From positions 1 to 26,230 of the forward strand of contig JBBQKP010000024.1 in assembly GCA_038326995.1 (NCBI GenBank): a stretch of DNA of 26,230 nt, written 5' to 3'. Under the pieces are notes generated by a model that made no database searches, was not told where the DNA came from, and worked only from the letters and a program-made list of their open reading frames with translations. Positions 8,112 through 16,027 of the stretch are shown here, in pieces. Positions within the stretch are counted from its first letter, which is position 1. Every line of letters starts with the position of its first letter. The stretch comes from JBBQKP01 sp038326995. Lineage in GTDB: Bacteria > Planctomycetota > Phycisphaerae > Tepidisphaerales > Tepidisphaeraceae. The translations under genes were made by a program, and so were the position numbers.

Positions 8112-9305
8112 ATGGCAAAGGGCACATTCGAACGTAAGAAGCCGCACGTCAACGTCGGCACTATCGGTCACATCGATCACGGTAAGACCACACTCACCTC
8201 CGCCCTTTCGGCCCGGTCGGCTGCCAAGTACGGCACCACCGCCAAGAGCTATAAGGACATCGCCAAGGGTGGTATCGACCGTGACGCGACGAAAACCGTC
8301 ACGATCGCGGCCGCACACGTCGAGTACGAATCACCGATTCGCCACTATGCCCACGTCGACTGCCCGGGCCACGCCGATTACATCAAGAACATGATCACCG
8401 GTGCCGCCCAGATGGACGGCGCGATCCTGGTCGTCAGCGCCGCCGACGGTCCGATGCCCCAGACCCGCGAGCACATCCTGCTCGCCCGTCAGGTCGGCGT
8501 GCCGAAGATCGTCGTTTTCCTCAATAAGGTCGATCTCGTCGACGACTCGGAACTGCTCGATCTCGTCGAGATGGAAGTTCGTGAACTCCTCACCAAGTAT
8601 GGCTTCCCCGGCGACGACACGCCGATCATCAAAGGCAGCTCCAAGCCCGCCCTCGACAGCCCCACCGACGACAAGGCCAACGCCTGCATCGACGCGCTGG
8701 TTGATGCCTTGGACAGCTACATCCCCCAGCCCATCCGTGAGAACGACAAACCGTTCCTCATGCCCATCGAAGACGTGTTCAGCATCAAGGGTCGTGGCAC
8801 CGTCGCCACCGGCCGTATCGAACGCGGCCAGGTCAAGATGGGTGAAACCATCGAAATCGTAGGCTTCGGTTCGGTTCTGACCACTGTCGTCACCGGCATC
8901 GAGCAGTTCAACAAGACCATGGACGTCGGCATCGCTGGCGACAACGCGGGTCTGCTCCTGCGTGGTATCGAAAAGGATCAGATCGAACGTGGTCAGGTTC
9001 TGGCTGCCCCCAAGAGCATGACGCCGCACACCAAGTTCGAAGGCGAAGTCTATGTCTTGACCAAAGAAGAAGGCGGCCGCGCTACGCCGTTCTTCACAGG
9101 CTATAAGCCCCAGTTTTACTTCCGCACCACAGACGTCACCGGCAAGGCCACCCTCAAGGGTGCCGAAATGTGCATGCCCGGCGACAACGTGACCATGGAA
9201 GTCGAACTCATCTCCCCCATCGCCATGGAAGAGAAGCTCCGCTTCGCTATCCGTGAAGGTGGCAAGACGGTCGGCTCAGGCGTCGTGGCAAAAATCCTCG
9301 CCTAG
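8112..9305 (+). CDS. tuf: Translation elongation factor Tu
   Basis: GTPase that delivers aminoacyl-tRNA to the ribosomal A site. The 397-residue length is typical. The G motifs are all present: GHIDHGKT (P loop, near residue 19), the switch I region with RDATKTVTIAAAHVEY, DCPGH and NKVD. The domain 2 and 3 sequences (FSIKGRGTVATGRIERG and the C-terminal EKLRFAIREGGKTVGSGVV) are standard. AAGAGG stands eight bases before the ATG. The gene lies between tRNA-Thr and rpmG/tRNA-Trp. Two in-frame TAG codons, six bases apart, end the frame. Only this copy is visible here. Confidence 0.99.
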   Translation: MAKGTFERKKPHVNVGTIGHIDHGKTTLTSALSARSAAKYGTTAKSYKDIAKGGIDRDATKTVTIAAAHVEYESPIRHYAHVDCPGHADYIKNMITGAAQMDGAILVVSAADGPMPQTREHILLARQVGVPKIVVFLNKVDLVDDSELLDLVEMEVRELLTKYGFPGDDTPIIKGSSKPALDSPTDDKANACIDALVDALDSYIPQPIRENDKPFLMPIEDVFSIKGRGTVATGRIERGQVKMGETIEIVGFGSVLTTVVTGIEQFNKTMDVGIAGDNAGLLLRGIEKDQIERGQVLAAPKSMTPHTKFEGEVYVLTKEEGGRATPFFTGYKPQFYFRTTDVTGKATLKGAEMCMPGDNVTMEVELISPIAMEEKLRFAIREGGKTVGSGVVAKILA

Positions 9306-9361
9306 ACGTAGACCGTCCGGTGGGACTCAACAGAGCCGGACTCATTTACAGTATCCAATGA

Positions 9362-9420
9362 ACGGTGGTCGGTGTGCGGGAAATGGGCAAAATGCCCTTG
9401 CCCGATACACCGACCACCGT
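9362..9420 (+). other. Long three-part hairpin between tuf and rpmG
   Basis: A 14-bp perfect outer stem (ACGGTGGTCGGTGT, 9362-9375, with its complement at 9407-9420) encloses CGGG/CCCG and an inner hairpin GGGCA-AAA-TGCCC. No T-tract follows, so it is not a standard intrinsic terminator. It sits in the 205-bp gap between two translation genes and could be a processing or expression-balancing element. Confidence 0.75.
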
Positions 9421-9510
9421 ATATCATCAACGCTTACTACAAACACACGCCAAGCTCGGCGATGTACACAATAACCGGGTCCGTAAGTGGACCCCTAGCC
9501 CAAACTCGAC

Positions 9511-9675
9511 ATGGCAAAAGAAGCACGCGAATACGTCTGGCTGCAGTGCACCGAAACCGGTGATCTTAACTACCGCACTGAGGTCAAGGTGGCCGGCGGA
9601 GTTCAGAAGATCGAAATCAGGAAGTACTCCAAGAGGCTCCGCAAGCATACGCTTCACAAGGTCAAGCGTAAGTGA
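9511..9675 (+). CDS. rpmG: 50S ribosomal protein L33
   Basis: A 54-residue basic protein of the large ribosomal subunit. The reading from ATG 9511 is MAKEAREYVWLQCTETGD, then LNYRTEV, IRKYSKRLRKHTLHKVKRK and TGA at 9673-9675. The E...L.CTETGD..Y pattern and the K/R-rich KYSKRLRKHT segment identify L33. Only one cysteine (Cys14) remains and no CxxC pairs are present, so this is the zinc-free type. Its position between tuf and tRNA-Trp/secE/nusG matches the common bacterial order. Confidence 0.95.
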   Translation: MAKEAREYVWLQCTETGDLNYRTEVKVAGGVQKIEIRKYSKRLRKHTLHKVKRK

Positions 9676-9759
9676 ACCAGTGAAGAGATGTTAGTCGACA
9701 GTCATCTGGCATCGGCCTTTCGAACCGTCGAGCCTGACTTTTCACCCGCTTACCGCGAT

Positions 9760-9832
9760 ACGCCGTTAGCTCAATTGGCAGAGCAGCCGTCTCCAAAGCG
9801 GCAGGTTGCAGGTTCGACTCCTGCACGGCGTG
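9760..9832 (+). tRNA. tRNA-Trp (anticodon CCA)
   Basis: A complete cloverleaf. The acceptor ACGCCGT pairs perfectly with ACGGCGT, with discriminator G. The D arm is AGCTCAATTGGCAGAGC, the anticodon stem GCCGT/GCGGC encloses CTCCAAA with anticodon CCA, and the T arm TGCAG/CTGCA encloses GTTCGACTC. CCA is not encoded. The tRNA-Trp, secE, nusG order is widespread in bacteria. Confidence 0.97.
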
Positions 9833-9904
9833 CTGATCGGTGTTCAAACGGTCCTGCTTTTATAGCGCGTCCACATCTGAGAAATTATTTCCGGGAAACT
9901 ACTC

Positions 9905-10408
9905 TTGGCCTCACCCGCAGCATCCAACCCGGCCCCTTCTAATCCCCCTGGCGGGTCACCTTTTCGGTCAGATGCCCCAGGCTTCTTTCGCATCTACAAG
10001 TCCAGCCAAGGCTATTGGACACGCCTGGGCACCGCGCTTGGCGCGACGATGATTATTCTGTTCACGGCGGCCTGGCTCTGGCAACAGATTCCGGCATGGC
10101 TTTCAGGACTCACAGGCACCGATAAGGTGCTGACCGTCCGGCTTTCTGTGATCTTGCCAGTCATCGCCGGGCTTACGCTTTTTTCGTGGTGGATGATGAA
10201 CAAACCCAGCCGGGCCGAGTTTCTCATCGAAACCGATAATGAAATGAAGCGGATCAACTGGGCAAGCCGCAAAGATCTTGTTGGCTCGACTCGAGTAGTC
10301 ATCTTCTTCATGCTCGCCACAGCGTTCGTTCTGTTCTTCTACGACCAGCTCTTCCAACTGATCTTCTGGCTGCTGTCAGTCCTTCGAACTCCACCCCTGG
10401 GATTCTGA
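9905..10408 (+). CDS. secE: Preprotein translocase subunit SecE
   Basis: Membrane subunit that clamps SecY in the Sec translocon. The 167-residue product begins with a Pro/Ser-rich disordered stretch and has three hydrophobic segments (ALGATMIILFTAAWLW, VILPVIAGLTLFSWWMM and VVIFFMLATAFVLFFY). The conserved amphipathic helix NEMKRINWASRKDLVGSTR precedes the last segment. Three helices resemble the E. coli form. The start is TTG 9905 with only a weak GGGAAA upstream, so it is not certain. The TGA lies in the first copy of a 14-bp tandem repeat. nusG follows after 109 bp. Confidence 0.93.
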   Translation: MASPAASNPAPSNPPGGSPFRSDAPGFFRIYKSSQGYWTRLGTALGATMIILFTAAWLWQQIPAWLSGLTGTDKVLTVRLSVILPVIAGLTLFSWWMMNKPSRAEFLIETDNEMKRINWASRKDLVGSTRVVIFFMLATAFVLFFYDQLFQLIFWLLSVLRTPPLGF

Positions 10409-10448
10409 TGCCGCGATTCTAATGCAGCGATTCTAACGCCGCGATTCT
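10401..10448 (+). repeat. 14-bp stop-containing tandem repeat at the 3' end of secE
   Basis: Three copies of a unit like gattctgatgccgc (10401-10414, 10415-10428, 10429-10442) plus a six-base partial copy. The first copy holds the secE stop TGA (10406). The next copies carry TAA at 10420 and 10434. Because the unit is 14 bp, these three stops occupy the three different reading frames. Confidence 0.92.
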
Positions 10449-10517
10449 CGAGTTTGCGTCCGCTTCGACTTCCGCACCTCTTTTTTCTCGCTCTACAGTC
10501 ACTTCACTCAAGACACC

Positions 10518-11060
10518 ATGCGCTTTTACGTCCTTAGAGTCGCCAGCAATAAAGAAGACCGCGTCCGTGAGTCCCTGCTGCGCAAGGTCAAGATCGAAGC
10601 GCTCGAAGAAACCGTGGGCCGAATTTTGGTTCCGACCGAGCGCGTACGCAGCATGAAGAGCGGCGTGAAGAAGGAGGCCGACCGCAAGCTCTATCCCGGC
10701 TACGTCTTCATCGAGCTCACCACCGACAAAGACGGCCGAATCCCGGAAAAAGTCTGGTTTGTGATCAAAGAAACCGACGGCGTGGGTGATTTCATCGGTT
10801 CCAACGGCAAGCCCCTAGCGATGGACCCGAAAGACCAGGCCAAGATGCTCGAAGAGGCCGACCGTCCCGACGAAACGCCGCGTCTCGACGCCTCCTTCAA
10901 AAAGGGAGACAAGATCAAGGTTCGCGAAGGTGCTTTCGAAAACTTCGAGGGCGAAGTCGAAGAAATTCTGGTCGATCAGGGCAAGGTCCGGATCATCACC
11001 AACATCTTCGGAAGGCCGACGCCTTTGGAACTCGATTACTGGCAGATCGAGAAAGTCTGA
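10518..11060 (+). CDS. nusG: Transcription termination/antitermination factor NusG
   Basis: Binds the RNA polymerase clamp and couples transcription to Rho or the ribosome. The 180-residue protein has the NGN domain (MRFYVLRVASNKEDRVRESL, then LYPGYVFIEL and VWFVIKETDGVGDFIG) and a C-terminal KOW domain (FKKGDKIKVREGAFENFEG, then GRPTPLELDYWQIEKV). There is no obvious Shine-Dalgarno before ATG 10518. It is the last gene of the cluster. In most bacteria rplK and rplA would follow; here a convergent minus-strand gene begins 33 bp on. Confidence 0.97.
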   Translation: MRFYVLRVASNKEDRVRESLLRKVKIEALEETVGRILVPTERVRSMKSGVKKEADRKLYPGYVFIELTTDKDGRIPEKVWFVIKETDGVGDFIGSNGKPLAMDPKDQAKMLEEADRPDETPRLDASFKKGDKIKVREGAFENFEGEVEEILVDQGKVRIITNIFGRPTPLELDYWQIEKV

Positions 11061-11092
11061 TTGATGTCCAGTTTGCTATCAACCTGATGGAT

Positions 11093-11908
11093 TCAGTTTG
11101 CCTGACTTGCATATGCACGCTCGATCAACTTGGTGATTCGAGCTGCAAGTTCTGCAGGTTTTTCAAACGCGACTCGATCGACTGCGGGATCAAACGTTAC
11201 GGGCGGCAGGCCGCATCGACCCAGCTGGGCGTGCAAAACCAGTCGGGCAAGAATCCCCGGAAAACTCGGCACCGCGGGCTCGCGAAGCAGCTCGACATGT
11301 AAGCGCGCGGCTTCATCAATGGCGGCCTGCACGCGGTGAGGCGGTGCGTTGATTCGGTGCACGACGTCCGAGAGCGCACGCATACTTCGATCGTCGAGAC
11401 CTGCCGAGCAAAGACCGGCCGAGAACGTCGTATACCACCCGACCAGTGCCGAAACATGGGTCGATCGCCTGGACTTGATCATCCGCTCGATCTGCAAAAG
11501 CACCGCACAGTGACTTCGGATTCGATGCGCGATACGAGGCCGCATCTGAACGCGTCCTGATTTGCCGCAAAGCCCTGCCCTGACCGAGCCGGGCGGAAGC
11601 ACGATGCCCTCGAGCTCGAACGAAACGTGAGTTGCTCTCTCCACGAACGGTCGATCGACGATGAACGTGCTGCGTTTGATCCTTTCACGCAGTCGATCGA
11701 GCGATACGGGTCCTTGAGAAACAATGGCCGACTTAACCCCCAATGTATCTTTGGTTGCCTGGGAGACGATCTGGCCCCTATCGCAAACGAACGGCCCGAC
11801 GGGTCGAATGACCGGATGAACGACTGTCGGAGTCGCGTCGTGGGACGGGTCGTGGGACGGGTCGTGGGACGGGTCATGAGTCGGGGCGGTAATCTGGTGC
11901 ATTCGCAT
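11093..11908 (-). CDS. Unrecognised protein with N-terminal DPSH repeats
   Basis: I do not recognise this family. From ATG 11908 the product is about 271 aa. This start is favoured by GGAG about seven bases upstream, although the frame stays open to 11950. Near the N-terminus THDPSHDPSHDPSHD comes from 12-bp DNA repeats. The rest is soluble-looking: RDRLRERI-like charged segments, an Arg/His-rich middle (PRIAHRIRSHCAVLLQIER), and a helical C-terminal half (ALSDVVHRINAPPHRVQAAI and PAELAARITKLIERAYAS). No signal peptide or clear membrane segment is visible. It converges on nusG and lies downstream of the DUF151 gene on the same strand, so it may be co-transcribed with it. Confidence 0.65.
   Translation of the reverse strand: MRMHQITAPTHDPSHDPSHDPSHDATPTVVHPVIRPVGPFVCDRGQIVSQATKDTLGVKSAIVSQGPVSLDRLRERIKRSTFIVDRPFVERATHVSFELEGIVLPPGSVRAGLCGKSGRVQMRPRIAHRIRSHCAVLLQIERMIKSRRSTHVSALVGWYTTFSAGLCSAGLDDRSMRALSDVVHRINAPPHRVQAAIDEAARLHVELLREPAVPSFPGILARLVLHAQLGRCGLPPVTFDPAVDRVAFEKPAELAARITKLIERAYASQAN
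11837..11884. repeat. 12-bp tandem repeat encoding DPSH
   Basis: Three exact copies of gtcgtgggacgg and one diverged copy. They lie in frame with the minus-strand gene and encode the DPSH repeat. Confidence 0.92.
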
Positions 11909-12132
11909 CGTAATCTCCGGTCTCTGCGGGCATTTGCAACCCGCGAACAATTCTTCGATCTCGTCCCCGAGCGATCAGTATCAATAAACGTGCCATAGCC
12001 GAATTCGACCGATAAACGGTAAGGTAATGCGCGTGTACCGCACATTTCCCATGTCGTGTGCGTGCGATCTAGGCACTACGACCGGGCAATCAGAAACTAA
12101 AATCCAACGTGTGTGAACGCCTAGCAAATGCC

Positions 12133-12645
12133 TTAGCACACTTTGCTCAGTACCATCTCGCTCACGAAAATCGGCACTTCGGTCGCGACGCCCAAGGCGA
12201 TCGCGTCGCTGGGCCTGCTGTCGACTGAGATCAAATCAAAAGGTTCGCTGGCAGCAGCATCTTTCGCGGATAATTTGCCGGTCGCTTTTCCGGACGTCTT
12301 ACCCAGGCTCTTTCGAACGACAATCGAAGCAAAAAATGTGTGGTCCTGAAGATCAAGAATATCGATTCGTTCGACCGTCCCGCCGAGCTTTTCGATGACC
12401 GTCGCGAGCAGATCGTGAGTCATGGGCCTGGCAGTGAGCTGTCCCTTGAGCCTTGAGTCGATCGCGAGTGCCTCGCGCATGCCGATTACAATGGGAAACT
12501 TACGCTCGCCGTCAATCTCTTTGAGCACGATGATCTGTTCTTCCTGCAAGTCGCTGATGATGATTCGGCTCAATTCGACACGCACCATGTCCGCTGCCTC
12601 GCCCGCACCGCCCACGCCGAATTTTTTAGGATTTCCAGAAGGCAT
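12133..12645 (-). CDS. Bifunctional nuclease-family protein (DUF151/BFN)
   Basis: 170 residues with the DUF151 pattern: MVRVELSRIIISDLQEEQII, VLKEIDGERKFPIVIGMREA, LTARPMTHDLLATVIEKLGG and, near the end, DSRPSDAIALGVATEVPIFV. The family is named for plant proteins with reported RNase and DNase activity; bacterial members are largely uncharacterised. Between the two conserved halves lies a Lys/Ser/Gly insert, GKTSGKATGK, typical of the short repeats seen elsewhere in this window. The start at 12645 has no clear Shine-Dalgarno; Met20 (12588) is an alternative. An in-frame TAG lies 12 bases beyond the TAA within an imperfect repeat of the stop region. Confidence 0.88.
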   Translation of the reverse strand: MPSGNPKKFGVGGAGEAADMVRVELSRIIISDLQEEQIIVLKEIDGERKFPIVIGMREALAIDSRLKGQLTARPMTHDLLATVIEKLGGTVERIDILDLQDHTFFASIVVRKSLGKTSGKATGKLSAKDAAASEPFDLISVDSRPSDAIALGVATEVPIFVSEMVLSKVC

Positions 12646-12713
12646 ATTTTGATTCTAGGTCGTGATTACGGAAACGAAACACACGGATCATCCAAATATC
12701 TCAGCGAGTATGT

Positions 12714-13694
12714 TCACCACGTCAGATCGAGGCTGTCGCCCAATTGCTCGTAGATCGGCGGAAGCATCTTAGAGATCGCGGCATGTGTTTGTGCGTCGAT
12801 GAGCACGCAATGCACCGCGACGCGTCTTGGCCGGGGCGCAGTCGCTTGTGCATTTAACGCCGAATTCACGGGCGAATTCACGGGCGTACTCAGGGGCGTA
12901 CTCAGGGGCGTACTCAGGGGCGTGTTCACAGCCCTACGGATTCGAAACAACAGTCGATCGATTGATACATCGTCCACAAGCCGCGTGAGTCGGATGCCCA
13001 CCGCGAGTCTGCCGCGTCTTCCTTTTTGCGAGATCAAAACCAGATATCCGATCGAAACGTCCGGCTCCTTGCTCAGCACCAGCCGAACACGCTCCACAAC
13101 ACCTCCGGGCAATGATGAGGGCACGCGGAAATTCAATTTCGCTCCGGGCGGCGCTACTTCGCGGCGCATCGCCTCCGCCACCGTGGTAGTCACCAACCCG
13201 CCGGTGATCTGTGATAATTCCATCCGGCTCACGTGTCTTGAGCCTCGGTCGGCGAGGTTGAGCCAGATCCCCGCCGCCTCGACGGGGAGATTGGTCAGCA
13301 GTTCCTGGAGTGGCATCGTGACGTAGTCATTCTCCGCCGATTTGTCCGCCGATGCGATCGTCCACCGCCTTAGGGCCTGAATGTCGGTGAAGACCGGCAA
13401 CGTGTTGTGACCCTGCTCGTCTTCAACCAACAAGAACGGCCCGGAGCCGAGTCGCCCGGAAATGGTCACGCCTCGAACAACACGGCTAATCTCGGCGCGT
13501 ATCTCGGCCGGCTTTTCCGCCTGAGCTTCGGTCGGAATGAAAAGCGTGCTGTTCAAGAGCGCATCATAAAGCTGTCGCTTGCCCACCTCGTCGGGCGAAA
13601 GGTTAGAGAGCGCCCTGAGCAATCGCGGATTGCTGGGCGTCTTGGGCAGGTTCCAATCCGGGTCGCCGAAGGGCATGTCACAATCATAAGCCAA
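12714..13694 (-). CDS. SseB-like protein
   Basis: 326 residues. The N-terminal half resembles the SseB N-terminal domain: LYDALLNSTLFIPTEAQAE, then GPFLLVEDEQGHNTLPVFTD and IQALRRW. The C-terminal part is compatible with an SseB C-terminal domain (PRRVAVHCVLIDAQTHAAIS). SseB was named from an E. coli serine-sensitivity phenotype and its biochemical role is unclear; relatives occur near type VII secretion or as accessory proteins. A linker at about residues 255-280 reads NTPLSTPLSTPLSTPVNSP, made from 12-bp DNA repeats. It starts 158 bp from the divergent fabF. There is no clear Shine-Dalgarno; Met7 is a possible alternative start. Confidence 0.65.
   Translation of the reverse strand: MAYDCDMPFGDPDWNLPKTPSNPRLLRALSNLSPDEVGKRQLYDALLNSTLFIPTEAQAEKPAEIRAEISRVVRGVTISGRLGSGPFLLVEDEQGHNTLPVFTDIQALRRWTIASADKSAENDYVTMPLQELLTNLPVEAAGIWLNLADRGSRHVSRMELSQITGGLVTTTVAEAMRREVAPPGAKLNFRVPSSLPGGVVERVRLVLSKEPDVSIGYLVLISQKGRRGRLAVGIRLTRLVDDVSIDRLLFRIRRAVNTPLSTPLSTPLSTPVNSPVNSALNAQATAPRPRRVAVHCVLIDAQTHAAISKMLPPIYEQLGDSLDLTW
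12858..12929. repeat. 12-bp tandem repeat in the SseB-like gene
   Basis: Six consecutive 12-bp units of the type gggcgtactcag, three of them identical. They lie in frame on the minus strand and encode the STPL/NSPV linker. Confidence 0.92.
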
Positions 13695-13852
13695 TTGATA
13701 GCCCAGAGTCGAGGGTGAGAGTCTCGATCAGATCGCGCGGATCGTGTCTGACGAGTTGCCTGTTACTGTGCATCAGTGGATATTGCAATCGAAGAATCGA
13801 TCATCCTGATCGACACCCAGCTACATCAACTCCCTCTACGGCCACCAAAATC

Positions 13853-15160
13853 ATGCACCGAATCGTCATCACCGGAATCGGCTGGATCACTCCAATGGGT
13901 CAGGATATTGAGAGCGTGTGGCAGGGCCTGCTTGCCGGCAAAAGCGGCATCGCGCCCACCGCACTTTTCGACGCCAGTACGTTTCCCACACGCATCGGCG
14001 CGGAGGTCAAGGATTTTCATTTGGCAGACCACATCAGCGATTTGCGTCGCCATGCGGCGGCGGGTCGCAACACGCAGTTCGCACTGGCCGCATGCGCCGC
14101 GGCATGGAAGCACGCGGGGCTGCCTACTAAAGATCAGCTTCGCGATGATCCGCAATCACTGGACCTTGATCGCGTCGGCATCTATCTCGGATCGGGTGAG
14201 GGCGCGGTCGACTTGGAATCACTCACGTCTTCCGCCCTGGCATCATGGAAGAGCGAGGAAAAAGTGATTGATGTGGCCGTGTTCGCGCGCGAAGCGCTCG
14301 CGCGCATGAGCGTGGAGGCCGAGATCGAGCAGGAACCAAACATGCCGCTCTCGCATTTGGCGCTGTTCACGGGCGCACGAGGGCCGGCGTTCAATTGCCT
14401 CACCGCATGCGCGGCCAGCACACAGGCGATCGGCGAGGCGACGGAAATTCTGCGACGCGGCGACGCGGACGTGATGATCGGCGGCGGAGCGCATTCAATG
14501 ATCCACCCGCTTGGCGTCACCGGATTCAATCGTCTTACCGCCCTTTCCACCGCGAACGACGACCCGGCCCGCGCTTCGCGCCCCTTCGATGACCAGCGCG
14601 GCGGATTCGTTCTGGGCGAGGGTGCGGGAGTCGTCATTCTCGAAACTCTCGAACACGCACAAAAACGCGGCGCGACCATCCTCGCAGAAATCGTCGGCTA
14701 CGGCTCGACCGCGGACGCGTTTCGAATCACCGACCAGCACCCGCAAGGCGCGGGCGCGGTCGTGGCGATGCGCGAGGCACTCGCCGACGCCAAGCTCTCG
14801 CCGGTCGATGTAAATTACATCAACGCGCACGGCACGGGCACGAGAGAAAACGACGGCAATGAGACGTCGGCGATCAAACAAGTGTTCGGCGAGCGGGCGC
14901 GCGACGTGCCCGTCAGTTCGATCAAAAGCATGATGGGCCATCTCATCGCCGCCGCTGGTGCGGTGGAGCTGATCACTTGCGTGCTGGCGATTCGCGACGG
15001 CAAGATTCCGCCCACAATGAACCTGACGCACCCCGACCCCGAATGCGATCTCGACTACGTGCCCAACGCGATGCGGCACGCGAAAGTCGATGTCGCGATG
15101 AGCAACAGCTTCGGCTTCGGCGGACAGAACGACACGATCATCGTGAAGCGTTTTGAATGA
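13853..15160 (+). CDS. fabF: Beta-ketoacyl-ACP synthase II (KAS II type)
   Basis: Condenses malonyl-ACP with an acyl chain in fatty acid or related acyl synthesis in the cytoplasm. From ATG 13853 the protein has 435 residues, typical for the family, beginning MHRIVITGIGWITPMG. The catalytic triad is visible: Cys186 in FNCLTACAAST, His326 in NAHGTGTREND and His363 in SMMGHLIAAAGAVEL. The glycine-rich end SNSFGFGGQND is also standard. The frame is open upstream to 13715 but that stretch lacks family similarity. No acpP or other fab gene is adjacent, so a role in a specialised acyl pathway cannot be excluded. Confidence 0.92.
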   Translation: MHRIVITGIGWITPMGQDIESVWQGLLAGKSGIAPTALFDASTFPTRIGAEVKDFHLADHISDLRRHAAAGRNTQFALAACAAAWKHAGLPTKDQLRDDPQSLDLDRVGIYLGSGEGAVDLESLTSSALASWKSEEKVIDVAVFAREALARMSVEAEIEQEPNMPLSHLALFTGARGPAFNCLTACAASTQAIGEATEILRRGDADVMIGGGAHSMIHPLGVTGFNRLTALSTANDDPARASRPFDDQRGGFVLGEGAGVVILETLEHAQKRGATILAEIVGYGSTADAFRITDQHPQGAGAVVAMREALADAKLSPVDVNYINAHGTGTRENDGNETSAIKQVFGERARDVPVSSIKSMMGHLIAAAGAVELITCVLAIRDGKIPPTMNLTHPDPECDLDYVPNAMRHAKVDVAMSNSFGFGGQNDTIIVKRFE

Positions 15161-15267
15161 AGCGAGAAGAATGCCGAGTGCTGCATGACGTCATAACGGT
15201 TCTGACCGAAAAGACGTCGCGGAAGTTTAAGTGACGATGTGTTTGAAAGAGCGTTCTTTTACCAAGC

Positions 15268-15337
15268 GTGGCCGCCAGCTTGCTGGCGCTTTATTGGTCT
15301 CGATTTGCACAACAAGCACCAGCAAGCTGGCGGCTAC
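15268..15337. repeat. Long inverted repeat (REP-like) between convergent fabF and lspA
   Basis: Two 24-base arms (15268-15291 and 15314-15337) pair with one mismatch and one G-U; the central 16 bases (GCCGCCAGCTTGCTGG) are exact. The loop is 22 bases. Each arm also contains its own palindrome, CCAGC-TT-GCTGG. It is intergenic and lies between two convergent genes, as REP or BIME-type elements often do. No T-tract follows. Confidence 0.8.
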
Positions 15338-15379
15338 ACGGAGCTGGTGTTTTGTCAGATCTTAGAGTGTGACAAGGCA

Positions 15380-16021
15380 CTAGGGCTTTGCGGCCGCTTT
15401 TTCCTGCGGCGTGAAGAATGACTGAAGCAACAGAAGCACTACGCCGCAGACAAGAAAACAGTCCGCGAGATTAAAGATCCACGGAAAAAGTTCACTCGCG
15501 TGCAATGACTGCGGCGTGAGCGTTCGCGTGAGCCAGAAGTCGGCATACGTTCGGCCCGGCAGAGCGTAGAGCATGTCGCGCACGTAGCCGTAATGCCAGC
15601 GATCGTAGAGGTTGCCCAGAACGCCCGCGAGCAGTAGGCCGAGCGTGGCGTGCTGAATCCATTTTCCGCCGCGGGCGGCGAGCGTGGTCAACAGGCCGAT
15701 CGCGACGATGGAGACGACGACGAACAGCCATCGCTTTCCCTGTCCGATACCGAAGATCGCGCCTTCGTTGACGGTGACGCGAAAGTGCAACCAACTCTGG
15801 ATGAACGGAATTTCGTCGCTGTGCACTAACAACACTCGGCCCGTCAGGGGGTTTCGCTCGATCGGGGCAAGTAGCAGTCGATCGAATGAAGCGTATTTCG
15901 ACCACAAATCCAGCACGAGCAGAAGACCCGCCACGACAACAAGCGTCACGACGCCTCGAAGTCGATTCGCGTTTGAAACGGCGTTGGGAATCGCTGCGGG
16001 TCCTTGAATTTCATCGGCCAT
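15380..16021 (-). CDS. lspA: Lipoprotein signal peptidase (signal peptidase II)
   Basis: Inner-membrane aspartyl protease that removes signal peptides from diacylglyceryl-modified prolipoproteins. The 213-residue protein has four hydrophobic segments and the family blocks TVNEGAIFGIGQ, AGVLGNLYDRWHYGYVRDML and FPWIFNLADCFLV. The catalytic aspartates are Asp149 (YVRD) and Asp187 (NLAD). The N-terminus is about 20 residues longer than usual, and the loop before the last helix is expanded. ATG 16021 lies 30 bp after the TraR-like gene, so the two form an operon. The lipoprotein-like genes at 24160-26188 could be substrates. Confidence 0.95.
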   Translation of the reverse strand: MADEIQGPAAIPNAVSNANRLRGVVTLVVVAGLLLVLDLWSKYASFDRLLLAPIERNPLTGRVLLVHSDEIPFIQSWLHFRVTVNEGAIFGIGQGKRWLFVVVSIVAIGLLTTLAARGGKWIQHATLGLLLAGVLGNLYDRWHYGYVRDMLYALPGRTYADFWLTRTLTPQSLHASELFPWIFNLADCFLVCGVVLLLLQSFFTPQEKAAAKP

Positions 16022-16027
16022 GATGGG

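Noticed and set aside
8331..9029. Minus-strand frame opposite tuf
   Set aside because: A mirror of the EF-Tu coding sequence, a common artefact of strong codon bias.
12023..12112. A 29-codon frame after the second cggtaaggtaatg
   Set aside because: Very short, with poor ribosome-binding spacing and no recognisable features.
15239..15421. A 60-codon plus-strand frame between fabF and lspA
   Set aside because: It is made mostly of the long inverted repeat and runs into the lspA 3' end.
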